This document shows positions 32,845 through 41,317 of a DNA stretch of 64,000 nucleotides, in pieces; the stretch's first letter is position 1, and the number at the start of each line of letters is the position of its first letter. Where the stretch lies: the NCBI GenBank assembly GCA_910586065.1, contig CAJUGI010000006.1, forward strand, positions 49,838 through 113,837, read 5' to 3'. Source of the DNA: an uncultured Christensenella sp. (GTDB lineage: Bacteria > Bacillota > Clostridia > Christensenellales > Borkfalkiaceae). Both the position numbers and the translations under genes were made by a program. Under the pieces are notes generated by a model. That model saw only the letters and a list, made by a program, of their open reading frames with translations. It was not told where the DNA came from and searched no databases.

Positions 32845-34926
32845 ATGAATCTTCCTGAGATGTTCGGTAAAAACGTCTTTAACGATTCGGTGCAAAAGGA
32901 AACTTTGCCCAGCGAAGTTTATAAGGCTTTGAGGGCTACGATAGAGGCGGGCAAACAGCTTGACGTTTCTATTGCCGGGGCGGTTGCTTCTGCAATGAAA
33001 AAGTGGGCTGTTTCGATGGGGGCAACCCATTACACGCATTGGTTTCAGCCGCTTACGGGCTTAACTGCCGAAAAACACGACAGTTTTATCGAGCCGGAGG
33101 GCGACAAGGTTATTATGCGCCTCACGGGCAAGAGTCTTATAATCGGAGAATCCGACGCTTCGAGTTTTCCTTCGGGCGGTTCGCGCGCAACTTATATGGC
33201 GCGCGGCTATACCGCGTGGGACCCGACTTCGCCTGCGTTTGTAAAGGACGGCACATTATACATACCCACGATTTTCGTTTCATACACTGGCGAAACGCTT
33301 GATAAAAAAGCGCCTTTATTGCGTTCGATGACCGCGCTCGACAAGCAGGCTAAGCGTGTTTTAAAGCTGTTCGGAATAAACTGCAAAAAGGTCAGCACAA
33401 CGGTAGGTCCCGAACAGGAATACTTTATCATTTCGGAAGAAGAATATATGCGCCGCAAGGATTTAAGGCTGTGCGGCAGAACGCTTTTCGGTGCGCCCGT
33501 AACGAGGGGGCAGGAGCTTGAAGACCATTATTTTGGCGTAATTAAGCCTGCAATTGCCGAGTTTATGCGCGATTTGGACGAAGAACTTTGGTCTTACGGC
33601 ATACTTTCCAAAACCAAGCACAATGAGGTTGCGCCCGCCCAACACGAAATGGCGCCGGTTTTTACCACCTCCAACGTTGCGGTTGACGGCAATATGCTGA
33701 CGATGGAAACTATGAAAAAAGTAGCGCATAAACACAAGCTTGTGTGCCTTTTGCACGAAAAGCCCTTCCGCGGCATAAACGGCAGCGGCAAGCACAACAA
33801 CTGGTCTATGTCCACCGACACGGGACTTAACCTTTTAAATCCGGGCGACGAACCCGAAAACAACACTCTTTTCAAGCTAGTGCTTGCGGCGGTTATTAAG
33901 GCGGTGGACGATTATCAGGGCGTTTTACGCGCTTCGGTAGCGTCTGCTGGCAACGACCACCGTTTGGGTGCGGACGAAGCTCCCCCCGCAATAATTTCAG
34001 TCTATCTCGGCGACCAGCTCGGCGCGATAGTAGACAGCATAGTAAAGGGCGAAAATTACGTTGCGGCAAAGGCGGCGGCAGGCGGGATAGGCGTGCCCGA
34101 AAGCCCCATTTTCCCCAAGGACGCAACCGACAGAAACAGAACCTCGCCGTTTGCATTCACTGGCAACAAGTTCGAATTCCGCATGCTCGGCTCGCAGGCT
34201 AACGTTTCAGACGCAAATATCTGTTTAAACACTATCGTTGCCGAAGCTTTCGAACAGTTCGCCGACGAGTTGGAGGGTAAAAAGGATATAGAAAAGGCGG
34301 CGAACGCGGTTATCGCGCGCGAGCTTAAAAAGCATTACCGCATAATTTTCAATCACGACGGTTACGGTCCCGAATGGGAGCCGGAAGCGGCAAAGCGCGG
34401 TCTTTTGAACAACAAGAACACGGCGGATGCGGTGCCCGTTTTATACGAGGATAAAAACGTTGAAGTTTTCGTCAAACAGGGTGTTTTTACCAAAGCGGAA
34501 GCTGTTGCCCGTGCGGATATCAGGCTTGAAAATTACGTAAAAATAATCAATATCGAGGCGCTCACCATGATTGAAATGGCAAAGCGCGATATAATCCCCG
34601 CGGTTTCAGGTTTTATTGCCGAGCTGTGCCGGAACGTTTCTTCCAAGCTCTCCGTTTGCGACAAAATTCCTTACGTTACCGAAAAAGAACTTATTTCAAG
34701 GCTCTCCGAACTTAACGACGGTGCAACCGTGGCGGTTCACAAGCTTGAAAACGACCTGGCTGCGGTGGATATGAAAAACGTACACACCTCCTCGCAGGCA
34801 ATGGCGCACGTGATTATCCCCGATATGGAGGCGGTCCGCGCCATTGTGGACGAAATGGAAACGCTCACCTCGGCGGACTACTGGCCGTATCCCACGTACT
34901 TTGACATATTGTACGGCGTTAAGTAA
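32845..34926 (+). CDS. glnN: glutamine synthetase type III
   Basis: At 693 residues this is the large GSIII type, which makes glutamine from glutamate and ammonia with ATP as dodecamers. Motifs include GPEQEYF (catalytic Glu), EVAPAQHEMAPVF, HEKPFRGINGSGKHNNWS and NRTSPFAFTGNKFEFR. GGAG precedes the ATG by about 10 nt. No GSI gene or ammonium transporter is in the window, though the PII-like proteins of the DUF1538 operon could report nitrogen or energy state. Confidence 0.96.
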   Translation: MNLPEMFGKNVFNDSVQKETLPSEVYKALRATIEAGKQLDVSIAGAVASAMKKWAVSMGATHYTHWFQPLTGLTAEKHDSFIEPEGDKVIMRLTGKSLIIGESDASSFPSGGSRATYMARGYTAWDPTSPAFVKDGTLYIPTIFVSYTGETLDKKAPLLRSMTALDKQAKRVLKLFGINCKKVSTTVGPEQEYFIISEEEYMRRKDLRLCGRTLFGAPVTRGQELEDHYFGVIKPAIAEFMRDLDEELWSYGILSKTKHNEVAPAQHEMAPVFTTSNVAVDGNMLTMETMKKVAHKHKLVCLLHEKPFRGINGSGKHNNWSMSTDTGLNLLNPGDEPENNTLFKLVLAAVIKAVDDYQGVLRASVASAGNDHRLGADEAPPAIISVYLGDQLGAIVDSIVKGENYVAAKAAAGGIGVPESPIFPKDATDRNRTSPFAFTGNKFEFRMLGSQANVSDANICLNTIVAEAFEQFADELEGKKDIEKAANAVIARELKKHYRIIFNHDGYGPEWEPEAAKRGLLNNKNTADAVPVLYEDKNVEVFVKQGVFTKAEAVARADIRLENYVKIINIEALTMIEMAKRDIIPAVSGFIAELCRNVSSKLSVCDKIPYVTEKELISRLSELNDGATVAVHKLENDLAAVDMKNVHTSSQAMAHVIIPDMEAVRAIVDEMETLTSADYWPYPTYFDILYGVK

Positions 34927-34943
34927 AATTATCAATATTTTCA

Positions 34944-34980
34944 GCCGCCCGCGGAAAAATCCGCGGGCGGCATTTTATTT
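34944..34980 (+). terminator. intrinsic terminator of glnN
   Basis: GCCGCCCGCGGA pairs with TCCGCGGGCGGC around AAAA, followed by ATTTTATTTAT. Confidence 0.85.
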
Positions 34981-35002
34981 ATACCGTAACCTTAAATATG
35001 GC

Positions 35003-35031
35003 TTGACTTAAAAGCCGTTAAAAACTATAAT
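35003..35031 (+). promoter_or_regulatory. promoter of purA
   Basis: TTGACT (35003-35008), 17 bp, TATAAT (35026-35031); leader about 28 nt. Confidence 0.8.
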
Positions 35032-35065
35032 ATAGTATGGAAATAAACTTTTGCGAGGTACATAT

Positions 35066-36343
35066 ATGTTGACGAGTATATGCGGAATCAACTGGGGCGA
35101 CGAAGGCAAGGGCAGAATGGTCGATTTGCTTTCGGAAAAGTTTGATATTGTCTGCCGTTATCAGGGCGGCAACAATGCAGGGCACACGGTTATAAACGAC
35201 AAAGGCAGGTTTATCTTAAATCTGTTGCCTTCGGGAATTCTCCGTGAAGAAGTTGTCAATGTTATGGGTCCCGGAATGGTAATCGACATAAAGCACCTTT
35301 GCGGCGAAATTGCAAAGCTGAGGGAAGCGGGGATTAAAATTTCTCCGAAAAACCTTAAAATTTCGGACAAGGCGATTATAACGATGCCCTACAACGTGTT
35401 GCAGGACGTAATGGAAGAGGACAGACTGACAAGGGCAACGGGCAAGCCCTACGGCTCCACACGCCGCGGAATTGCCCCCGTTTATGCGGATAAATATATG
35501 AAAAAAGCTTTCCGCATGGGTGAGCTTTTGAATCTCGAACTTTTATACAAGCGCCTTCCGGACATAGTAGACTGGAAGAATTTAACTATAAAAGCTTACG
35601 GCTTCGAGCCTGTAACCGTTGCAGAGATGAAGGAATACTTCGAAACTTACGGCAAACCCCTTGCCGATTACGTTTGCGACGTGGGCATTTATTTAAACGA
35701 GGCAAATAAAGCGGGTAAAAATATTATGTTCGAAGCCCAGCTCGGAGCACTTCGCGATATCGACTTCGGCATAGTGCCTTACACCTCGTCGTCGTCCACA
35801 ATCGCGGCTTACGCACCCATAGGCGCGGGCGTGCCCAACTTAAAACTTAACAATTCAATCGGCATAATGAAAGCTTATTCAAGCTGTGTAGGCGCAGGTC
35901 CTTTCACCTGCGAATACTTCGGCGAACAGGCTGAAAAACTCCGCAGTCTCGGCGGCGAATACGGCGCGGCTACGGGCAGACCGAGAAGGGTGGGGCCCTT
36001 TGACGTGGTTGCCTCGCGCTACGGCATACGCTGTCAGGGCGCTGACGAAATTGCTTTAACCAAGCTCGACGTTTTAAGCGATTACGAAGAGATAGAAATT
36101 TGCACGCATTACACGCTTGACGGAAAGGTAATAGACGAATTTCCGTTTACCGACGTTTTGGACGAGTGCAAGCCCGTGTTCGAAAAGGTTAAGGGGTGGA
36201 ACTGCGACATTTCCAAATGCCGCAAACCTAGCGATTTGCCCAAAGCTGCGCTCGATTATATAAAGCTTTTGGAAAAGCTTTGCGACTGCAAAATTAAGTA
36301 TGTATCGGTCGGCGCGGAGCGCGACGCATACATCGAAATGTAA
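35066..36343 (+). CDS. purA: adenylosuccinate synthetase
   Basis: PurA condenses IMP and aspartate with GTP, the first step from IMP to AMP. The 425-residue protein has the P-loop WGDEGKGRMVDLL, the NAGHTV motif, GTTRRGIAP-like STRRGIAPVYADK, and the C-terminal TGRPRRVGPFD. The start at 35066 is chosen because GCGAGG lies 8 nt upstream; a longer frame from 35051 adds only five residues. No other purine genes are adjacent. Confidence 0.95.
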   Translation: MLTSICGINWGDEGKGRMVDLLSEKFDIVCRYQGGNNAGHTVINDKGRFILNLLPSGILREEVVNVMGPGMVIDIKHLCGEIAKLREAGIKISPKNLKISDKAIITMPYNVLQDVMEEDRLTRATGKPYGSTRRGIAPVYADKYMKKAFRMGELLNLELLYKRLPDIVDWKNLTIKAYGFEPVTVAEMKEYFETYGKPLADYVCDVGIYLNEANKAGKNIMFEAQLGALRDIDFGIVPYTSSSSTIAAYAPIGAGVPNLKLNNSIGIMKAYSSCVGAGPFTCEYFGEQAEKLRSLGGEYGAATGRPRRVGPFDVVASRYGIRCQGADEIALTKLDVLSDYEEIEICTHYTLDGKVIDEFPFTDVLDECKPVFEKVKGWNCDISKCRKPSDLPKAALDYIKLLEKLCDCKIKYVSVGAERDAYIEM

Positions 36344-36483
36344 AATAAACGCATATAAGCTTCGCGATACTGCGTTAAGCTGTGCTTTCCTTCGGGTCAT
36401 TTACCTTTAAGTAAACTCCCCTTGAAAATGCTCGCTTTCCTTGTCTTGCTTGCTTCTCTGCGTTTTTTGAAACTGTTCCCTTT

Positions 36484-36516
36484 TGTTATTCTGAGCGAAA
36501 CGAAGTGAAGTTGAAT
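36484..36516 (+). repeat. possible copy of a dispersed intergenic sequence before dapF
   Basis: The gap 36344-36523 contains TTCTGAGCGAAACGAAGTG, similar to short sequences scattered between genes in many bacterial genomes. No second full copy is seen here, so the call is tentative. No clear promoter for dapF was found in this gap. Confidence 0.25.
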
Positions 36517-36523
36517 AATTTTT

Positions 36524-37357
36524 ATGAAATTTTATAAAATGCACGGAATAGGTAACGATTATATCTATTTCGACTGTATGAAAGAGGAAATAAAAAACCC
36601 CGAAGAGCTTGCAAAAAGGCTTTCCGACAGGCATTTTTCAATCGGCGGCGACGGCGTAATTTTACTTTGTCCGTCAACGGTTGCCGACTGCAAAATGCGT
36701 ATGTTCAACGCCGACGGTTCCGAGGGCAAAATGTGCGGCAACGGAGTGCGCTGTGTTGGCAAGCTTGCGCACGATTTGGACTACGTTAAGGGCAATATAT
36801 GCCGTGTTGAAACGCTTTCTGGCATAAAAACGCTTGAATTCACGCTTGATGAAAACGGTAAGGTAGCTTTGGCAAAAGTCGATATGGGCGCGGCGGTGTT
36901 AAACGGCAAAAAAATACCCTCGTCGTTCAAGGACGAAAGCGTAATTTCGCAGCCTTTAACCGTGGGCGGCAACGAATATAAAGTAACGCTCGTTTCGATG
37001 GGCAACCCGCATTGCGTTGTTTTTCATGACCCCGATAAATTAGAAATAGAAAAAGTTGGCAGGCTGTTTGAAAATCATCCCGCCTTTCCCGAAAGGATTA
37101 ACACCGAATTTATTAAGGTAATCGGCAAAAACCACCTTAAATTGCGCGTGTGGGAAAGGGGTAGCGGCGAAACCTTGGCTTGCGGCACCGGCGCGTGCGC
37201 TTCAGCTGTGGCGGCTTGCTTAAACGGGCTTTGCGACAAGGGTGAAGAAATAACCGTAACCCTTCTCGGCGGCGACTTAAAAATTGTTTACACGGATAAA
37301 ACCGTTTATATGACGGGCGGCGCGACCCTTGCCTTTACGGGCGATATAGAAATTTAA
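36524..37357 (+). CDS. dapF: diaminopimelate epimerase
   Basis: DapF interconverts LL- and meso-diaminopimelate for lysine and peptidoglycan synthesis. The 277-residue protein has the two active-site cysteines in MCGNGVRCVG and LACGTGACASAV, and the repeated half-barrel fold. It fits with dapL 2.8 kb downstream, which makes its LL-DAP substrate. The region before the ATG has no strong ribosome binding site. Confidence 0.95.
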   Translation: MKFYKMHGIGNDYIYFDCMKEEIKNPEELAKRLSDRHFSIGGDGVILLCPSTVADCKMRMFNADGSEGKMCGNGVRCVGKLAHDLDYVKGNICRVETLSGIKTLEFTLDENGKVALAKVDMGAAVLNGKKIPSSFKDESVISQPLTVGGNEYKVTLVSMGNPHCVVFHDPDKLEIEKVGRLFENHPAFPERINTEFIKVIGKNHLKLRVWERGSGETLACGTGACASAVAACLNGLCDKGEEITVTLLGGDLKIVYTDKTVYMTGGATLAFTGDIEI

Positions 37358-37402
37358 TTAAAAAACTTAAATAAAAACGCGGATTTGCAGTTCGCGCTTT
37401 TT

Positions 37403-37696
37403 TTATTCTGATTCGGCAAGGTTGTCAAAGGCTTTTTGAAGCTCCATTCCGATTTTAACGCCGTAATTCAAGATTCTTATGCCCGTTTGAAAATCTATAT
37501 ATTCCTCGCGCGAGTTCAAACGGTATTCAAAGCTTTGTACAAGCTTTAACTGCTCTGCCGTTAAATTTTTTTCGAGAACTTCGCGCGCCTCGCGCAACCA
37601 TTTTGAAAGGTTGTCGTTTTCTTCTTTTTCAAGCTCGTTTCGGTAATCGTAAATATACGATTGCATCAATAATTCGTACAACAATGATTTTTCCAT
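37403..37696 (-). CDS. small helical protein, DUF6809-like
   Basis: A 97-residue, Glu/Leu-rich helical protein. The C-terminal FQTGIRILNYGVKIGMELQKAF resembles the F-x-x-GF-x-LG-x-x-x-x-E ending of DUF6809 proteins, but the match is loose. Its promoter contains a perfect palindrome between -35 and -10. It is divergent from a small XRE gene, the most likely repressor. Function unknown. Confidence 0.6.
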   Translation of the reverse strand: MEKSLLYELLMQSYIYDYRNELEKEENDNLSKWLREAREVLEKNLTAEQLKLVQSFEYRLNSREEYIDFQTGIRILNYGVKIGMELQKAFDNLAESE

Positions 37697-37728
37697 ATAA
37701 AACCTCTGATTCGGTAATTGATATTTCT

Positions 37729-37757
37729 ATTATATGGTACCGAACGGTACCAGTCAA
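37729..37757 (-). promoter_or_regulatory. promoter with a palindromic operator between -35 and -10
   Basis: On the minus strand TTGACT (37757-37752), 17 bp, TATAAT (37734-37729). The spacer is almost filled by the perfect inverted repeat TGGTACCG-AA-CGGTACCA (37735-37752). A repressor bound there would block this promoter directly. A related half-site (CGGTA) lies near 37712. Confidence 0.8.
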
Positions 37758-37775
37758 GTATTTTTAAACTATTTT

Positions 37776-37784
37776 TGATATAAT
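37776..37784 (+). promoter_or_regulatory. extended -10 promoter of XRE copy 1
   Basis: TGATATAAT (TG-n-TATAAT) ends 6 nt before the ATG at 37791, so the mRNA would start at the A of the start codon. No good -35 is present; the divergent operator lies about 25 bp upstream. Confidence 0.6.
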
Positions 37785-37790
37785 TTTCAT

Positions 37791-37994
37791 ATGAAAGAAT
37801 TTGCGGAAAGATTGAGAGATTTGCGGCTTGAAAAGGGGTTAAGCCAAAGGCAGTTGGCAAAGCTGTTAAATGTAAGTCACGTTGCAATAGCAAGGTGGGA
37901 AAATGAAACCCGAATACCTAATGCTGAGGCAATAGTTATGCTTGCGAAATTTTTTTCGGTTACAACCGATTATCTGCTTGGTGTAACGGATTAA
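37791..37994 (+). CDS. small XRE-family regulator, tandem copy 1
   Basis: A 67-residue HTH protein starting MKEFAERLRDLRLEKGLSQR with the recognition helix region VSHVAIARWENETRIP and ending FFSVTTDYLLGVTD. It is nearly identical to the gene at 38165-38368 in both coding and upstream sequence, showing a recent tandem duplication. The predicted mRNA is leaderless. It probably binds the palindrome upstream. Confidence 0.88.
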   Translation: MKEFAERLRDLRLEKGLSQRQLAKLLNVSHVAIARWENETRIPNAEAIVMLAKFFSVTTDYLLGVTD

Positions 37995-38007
37995 TTTGGA
38001 GCAATTT

Positions 38008-38157
38008 ATGAAACCGTTGAAAGAGAAAATAAGCATAACAATCGACACCGATTTACTTAACGAATTAAAGGCGGAGGAGGAAAAGGACGAGCGTTCGCTT
38101 TCGCAATATATCAATTTGATTTTAAGAAAGTACATAAAAGACAAAAGGGCAGATTAA
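38008..38157 (+). CDS. small ribbon-helix-helix protein
   Basis: A 49-residue protein lying between the two XRE copies: KISITIDTDLLNELKAEE forms the beta strand and first helix, and RSLSQYINLILRKYIK the second helix of a CopG/Arc-type ribbon-helix-helix DNA-binding fold. TTTGGAGC lies 7 nt before the ATG. It is 13 nt after the first XRE stop. RHH proteins are often antitoxins, but no toxin is evident next to it. Confidence 0.75.
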   Translation: MKPLKEKISITIDTDLLNELKAEEEKDERSLSQYINLILRKYIKDKRAD

Positions 38158-38164
38158 TTTTCAT

Positions 38165-38368
38165 ATGAAAGAATTTGCGGAAAGATTGAAAGATTTGCGG
38201 CTTGAAAAGGGGTTAAGCCAAAGGGAATTGGCTAAACTGTTAAATATAAACCATTCGGCAATTATGAGATGGGAGAATGAAACCCACGCACCAAACGCGG
38301 AGGCAGTAGTTATGCTTGCGAAATTCTTTTCGGTTACAACCGATTATCTGCTTGGCGTAACGGATTAA
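38165..38368 (+). CDS. small XRE-family regulator, tandem copy 2
   Basis: A 67-residue protein differing from copy 1 mainly in the recognition-helix region (INHSAIMRWENETHAP in place of VSHVAIARWENETRIP), so the two may bind different operators. The duplicated unit begins about 10 nt before the start codon, so the TATAAT of copy 1 is not duplicated. It is probably co-transcribed, 7 nt after the RHH gene. Confidence 0.88.
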   Translation: MKEFAERLKDLRLEKGLSQRELAKLLNINHSAIMRWENETHAPNAEAVVMLAKFFSVTTDYLLGVTD

Positions 38369-38382
38369 AATTAAATAAAATT

Positions 38383-38417
38383 AAGGCGGCGAAATCTTGC
38401 AATTGCGCCGCCTTTGT
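38383..38417 (+). terminator. weak terminator hairpin enclosing the pyrG -35
   Basis: AAGGCGGCG pairs with CGCCGCCTT with a 14-nt loop, followed by TGTGTT. The loop contains TTGCAA, the -35 of the next promoter. Confidence 0.5.
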
Positions 38418-38425
38418 GTTATAAT
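38397..38425 (+). promoter_or_regulatory. promoter of pyrG
   Basis: TTGCAA (38397-38402), 17 bp, TATAAT (38420-38425). The predicted initial transcript (near 38432) does not start with the GGGC slip site known for B. subtilis pyrG. Confidence 0.7.
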
Positions 38426-38471
38426 AGCAAAAGATTTTTAAGTTAGCAAAGGAAAATTTTTGGAGAGTTTT

Positions 38472-40118
38472 ATGACAAAATATATTTTCGTTACGGGCGG
38501 CGTAGTTTCGGGGCTTGGCAAGGGCATAACGGCGGCTTCTTTGGGCAGGCTTTTAAAGTGCAGGGGGTATAAGGTGGCTTCGCAAAAGCTTGACCCTTAC
38601 ATCAATATCGACCCCGGTACAATGAGCCCTTATCAGCACGGCGAAGTTTTCGTAACCGACGACGGTGCCGAAACAGACCTCGATTTGGGGCATTACGAGC
38701 GCTTTATCGACGAAAATTTAAACAAATACTCCAACCTTACCACGGGCAAGGTTTATTGGAACGTTTTAAACAAGGAACGCAACGGCGAATATCTGGGGCA
38801 GACGGTGCAGGTTATTCCCCACGTTACCAACGAGATTAAAACTTTTATTTACAACGTTGGCAAAACCAACGGCGCGGACGTGGTTATTACCGAAATCGGC
38901 GGAACTATCGGCGACATCGAAAGCCAACCGTTTATCGAGGCAATCCGTCAGGTTGCGCGCGAGGTGGGCAGGGACAACTGTTGCTTTATTCACGTAACGC
39001 TTGTGCCCTATATTTCGGGCTCGGAAGAATTTAAATCCAAACCTACCCAGCACTCCGTTAAGGAATTGCAGGGAATGGGAATTAATCCCGACATAATAAT
39101 CGCCCGCGTAGACGCGCCTATGCCCGCCGACGTAAAGGCGAAAATCGCAATGTTCTGCAACGTAGAGCCCGAGTGCTGTATCGAGAATATGACTTTGCCC
39201 GTTTTGTATCAATGCCCAATAATGCTGGAAGACAGCCATTTTTCGGAAATAGTTTGCAAGCGGCTTAAGCTTGACCCGCGCGTAATAGACTTAACCGAGT
39301 GGAACAAAATGCTTTGCCGCATAGAAGCGCGCAATAAAACGGTTAAAATAGCGCTTTGCGGAAAGTACGTGCAACTTCACGACGCGTATTTATCCGTTGC
39401 CGAAGCTTTGGCGCATGCGGGATATGAAAACGCGGCGAAGGTTGAAATTAAGTGGGTTGACACTGAAGAAATGACCCGCGAAAATTATAAAAAGACCCTA
39501 AAGGATGTAGACGGAATAATCGTTCCCGGCGGTTTTGGCGGCAGGGGTGTTGAGGGCATGCTTTTATGCGCGGAATACGCGCGTGTGAATAACGTGCCTT
39601 ACTTCGGCATTTGCCTCGGTATGCAGACGGCGGTAATAGAATACGCCCGCAACGTTTTGGGATATGCCGACGCTAATTCTTCGGAATTCAATCCCAACTC
39701 AAAACACTGCGTAATAGATTTGATGCCCGACCAGCACGGCGTTAAGATGGGCGGAACAATGCGTTTGGGTGCGTATCCCTGCAAGGTTTTGGGGAATATA
39801 ATGAAAACGAGCTACGGCGAGGACAGCGTTTCGGAACGTCACCGCCACAGATACGAATTCAACAACGACTTCCGCGAAGAAATCGAAAAAGCGGGAATGG
39901 TAATTGCGGGCACCTCGCCTGACGGCACTCTTGTTGAGGCGGTTGAAATCCCCAAAAACAAGTTTTACATCGGCGTGCAGTTCCACCCTGAATTCAAATC
40001 GCGCCCGCAATCGGCGCACCCCATATTCCGCGAGTTTATAAAGAGCGCGGTTGATTACAGTGCCGGACAAAAAGCTGCTTCCGAAAACAAATCAAACCGT
40101 GGAAGACTTAAATTTTAA
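38472..40118 (+). CDS. pyrG: CTP synthase
   Basis: PyrG aminates UTP to CTP with glutamine or ammonia. The 548-residue protein has the N-terminal synthase domain (TGGVVSGLGKGITAASLGRL, DPYINIDPGTM) and the C-terminal class I glutamine amidotransferase domain with the nucleophile Cys in YFGICLGMQ and the His/Glu pair in QFHPEFKS. GGAGAG lies 8 nt before the ATG at 38472. The Lys/Asn tail after the amidotransferase domain is short. Confidence 0.97.
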   Translation: MTKYIFVTGGVVSGLGKGITAASLGRLLKCRGYKVASQKLDPYINIDPGTMSPYQHGEVFVTDDGAETDLDLGHYERFIDENLNKYSNLTTGKVYWNVLNKERNGEYLGQTVQVIPHVTNEIKTFIYNVGKTNGADVVITEIGGTIGDIESQPFIEAIRQVAREVGRDNCCFIHVTLVPYISGSEEFKSKPTQHSVKELQGMGINPDIIIARVDAPMPADVKAKIAMFCNVEPECCIENMTLPVLYQCPIMLEDSHFSEIVCKRLKLDPRVIDLTEWNKMLCRIEARNKTVKIALCGKYVQLHDAYLSVAEALAHAGYENAAKVEIKWVDTEEMTRENYKKTLKDVDGIIVPGGFGGRGVEGMLLCAEYARVNNVPYFGICLGMQTAVIEYARNVLGYADANSSEFNPNSKHCVIDLMPDQHGVKMGGTMRLGAYPCKVLGNIMKTSYGEDSVSERHRHRYEFNNDFREEIEKAGMVIAGTSPDGTLVEAVEIPKNKFYIGVQFHPEFKSRPQSAHPIFREFIKSAVDYSAGQKAASENKSNRGRLKF

Positions 40119-40129
40119 GGGTAAATTAA

Positions 40130-41314
40130 ATGAATTATAATCTTAACTTTAACAATATCGGCGAAAGTTATCTTTTTGCCGAAGTAGCAAACAGGGTTGC
40201 GGCTTATTCGAAGGCGCATCCCGATAAAAAGGTTTTAAAGCTCGGCATAGGCGACGTAACTCTACCGCTTGCGCCCGCGGTTATTTCCGCGCTTCACTCC
40301 GCCGTTGACGATATGTCGAAAAGCGAAACTTTTAAGGGCTACGGTCCTTACGAAGGCTATGGCTTTTTAAGGGAAAGCATACAAAACTATTACAAAGAAA
40401 ACGGCGTAAGAGTCGCCCTTTCCGAAATTTTCGTTTCGGACGGCGCTAAATCAGATTTGGGCAATATCCTTGATATTTTCTCAAAGGAAAACGTCGTTCT
40501 TGTGCCCGACCCGGTTTATCCCGTTTATGTTGATACCAACGTGATGGCTGGGCGCAAGGTTATTTACGCCGACGCAACCGAACAAAACGGCTTTTTGCCT
40601 ATGCCAGACTACAAAATTAATTGCGACGTAATTTACATATGTTCGCCGAACAATCCCACTGGCGCGGCATATACCAGGTCTCAACTTAAAGAGTGGGTGG
40701 ATTACGCAAACAAAAAGGGCGCGGTTATTTTATTTGATGCGGCTTATGAGTGCTTTATTACGGATAACTCGCTCGCGCGTTCGATATTTGAAATCGAGGG
40801 GGCAAAGACCTGCGCAATCGAGTTCTGCTCGTTTTCGAAAATTGCGGGATTTACCGGCACGCGTTGCGGTTATACGGTTATTCCGCATGCTCTTGAAAAG
40901 GACGGTATGAACGCAAACAAGCTTTGGTTACGCAGGCAGTCCACCAAGTTCAACGGCGTGCCTTACATTGTGCAAAAAGGTGCGGCGGCTGTGTTCACCA
41001 AAGAGGGTATGTCGCAGATTAAGGCAAACCTTGATTATTACAGGCAGAACGCAAAACTCATTGCCGATTGCATGGACGAACTGGGTATATGGTACACGGG
41101 CGGCAAAAACTCGCCTTATATCTGGTTAAAATGTCCTTACGGTTTAAAGAGCTGGGAGTTTTTCGACAAGCTTTTAAACGAGGTTCAGGTTGTTGGTACC
41201 CCGGGCGCGGGATTCGGCAACAACGGCGAGGGGTATTTCCGCCTTACCGCGTTCGGCAGTAAAGAGGTAACCGCACAGGCGGTGGAAAGCATTAAAAAAC
41301 TTTTACAAAGGTGA
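40130..41314 (+). CDS. dapL: LL-diaminopimelate aminotransferase
   Basis: DapL converts tetrahydrodipicolinate directly to LL-DAP using glutamate, bypassing succinylated or acetylated intermediates. The 394-residue fold-type I PLP enzyme shows the family start with GIGDVTLPLAPAV, the GYGPYEGYGFLRESI segment, CSPNNPTGAAY, and the PLP lysine in CSFSKIAGFTGTR. AAGGG precedes the ATG, 11 nt after pyrG. With dapF it defines the DAP aminotransferase route. Confidence 0.94.
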   Translation: MNYNLNFNNIGESYLFAEVANRVAAYSKAHPDKKVLKLGIGDVTLPLAPAVISALHSAVDDMSKSETFKGYGPYEGYGFLRESIQNYYKENGVRVALSEIFVSDGAKSDLGNILDIFSKENVVLVPDPVYPVYVDTNVMAGRKVIYADATEQNGFLPMPDYKINCDVIYICSPNNPTGAAYTRSQLKEWVDYANKKGAVILFDAAYECFITDNSLARSIFEIEGAKTCAIEFCSFSKIAGFTGTRCGYTVIPHALEKDGMNANKLWLRRQSTKFNGVPYIVQKGAAAVFTKEGMSQIKANLDYYRQNAKLIADCMDELGIWYTGGKNSPYIWLKCPYGLKSWEFFDKLLNEVQVVGTPGAGFGNNGEGYFRLTAFGSKEVTAQAVESIKKLLQR

Positions 41315-41317
41315 AAA

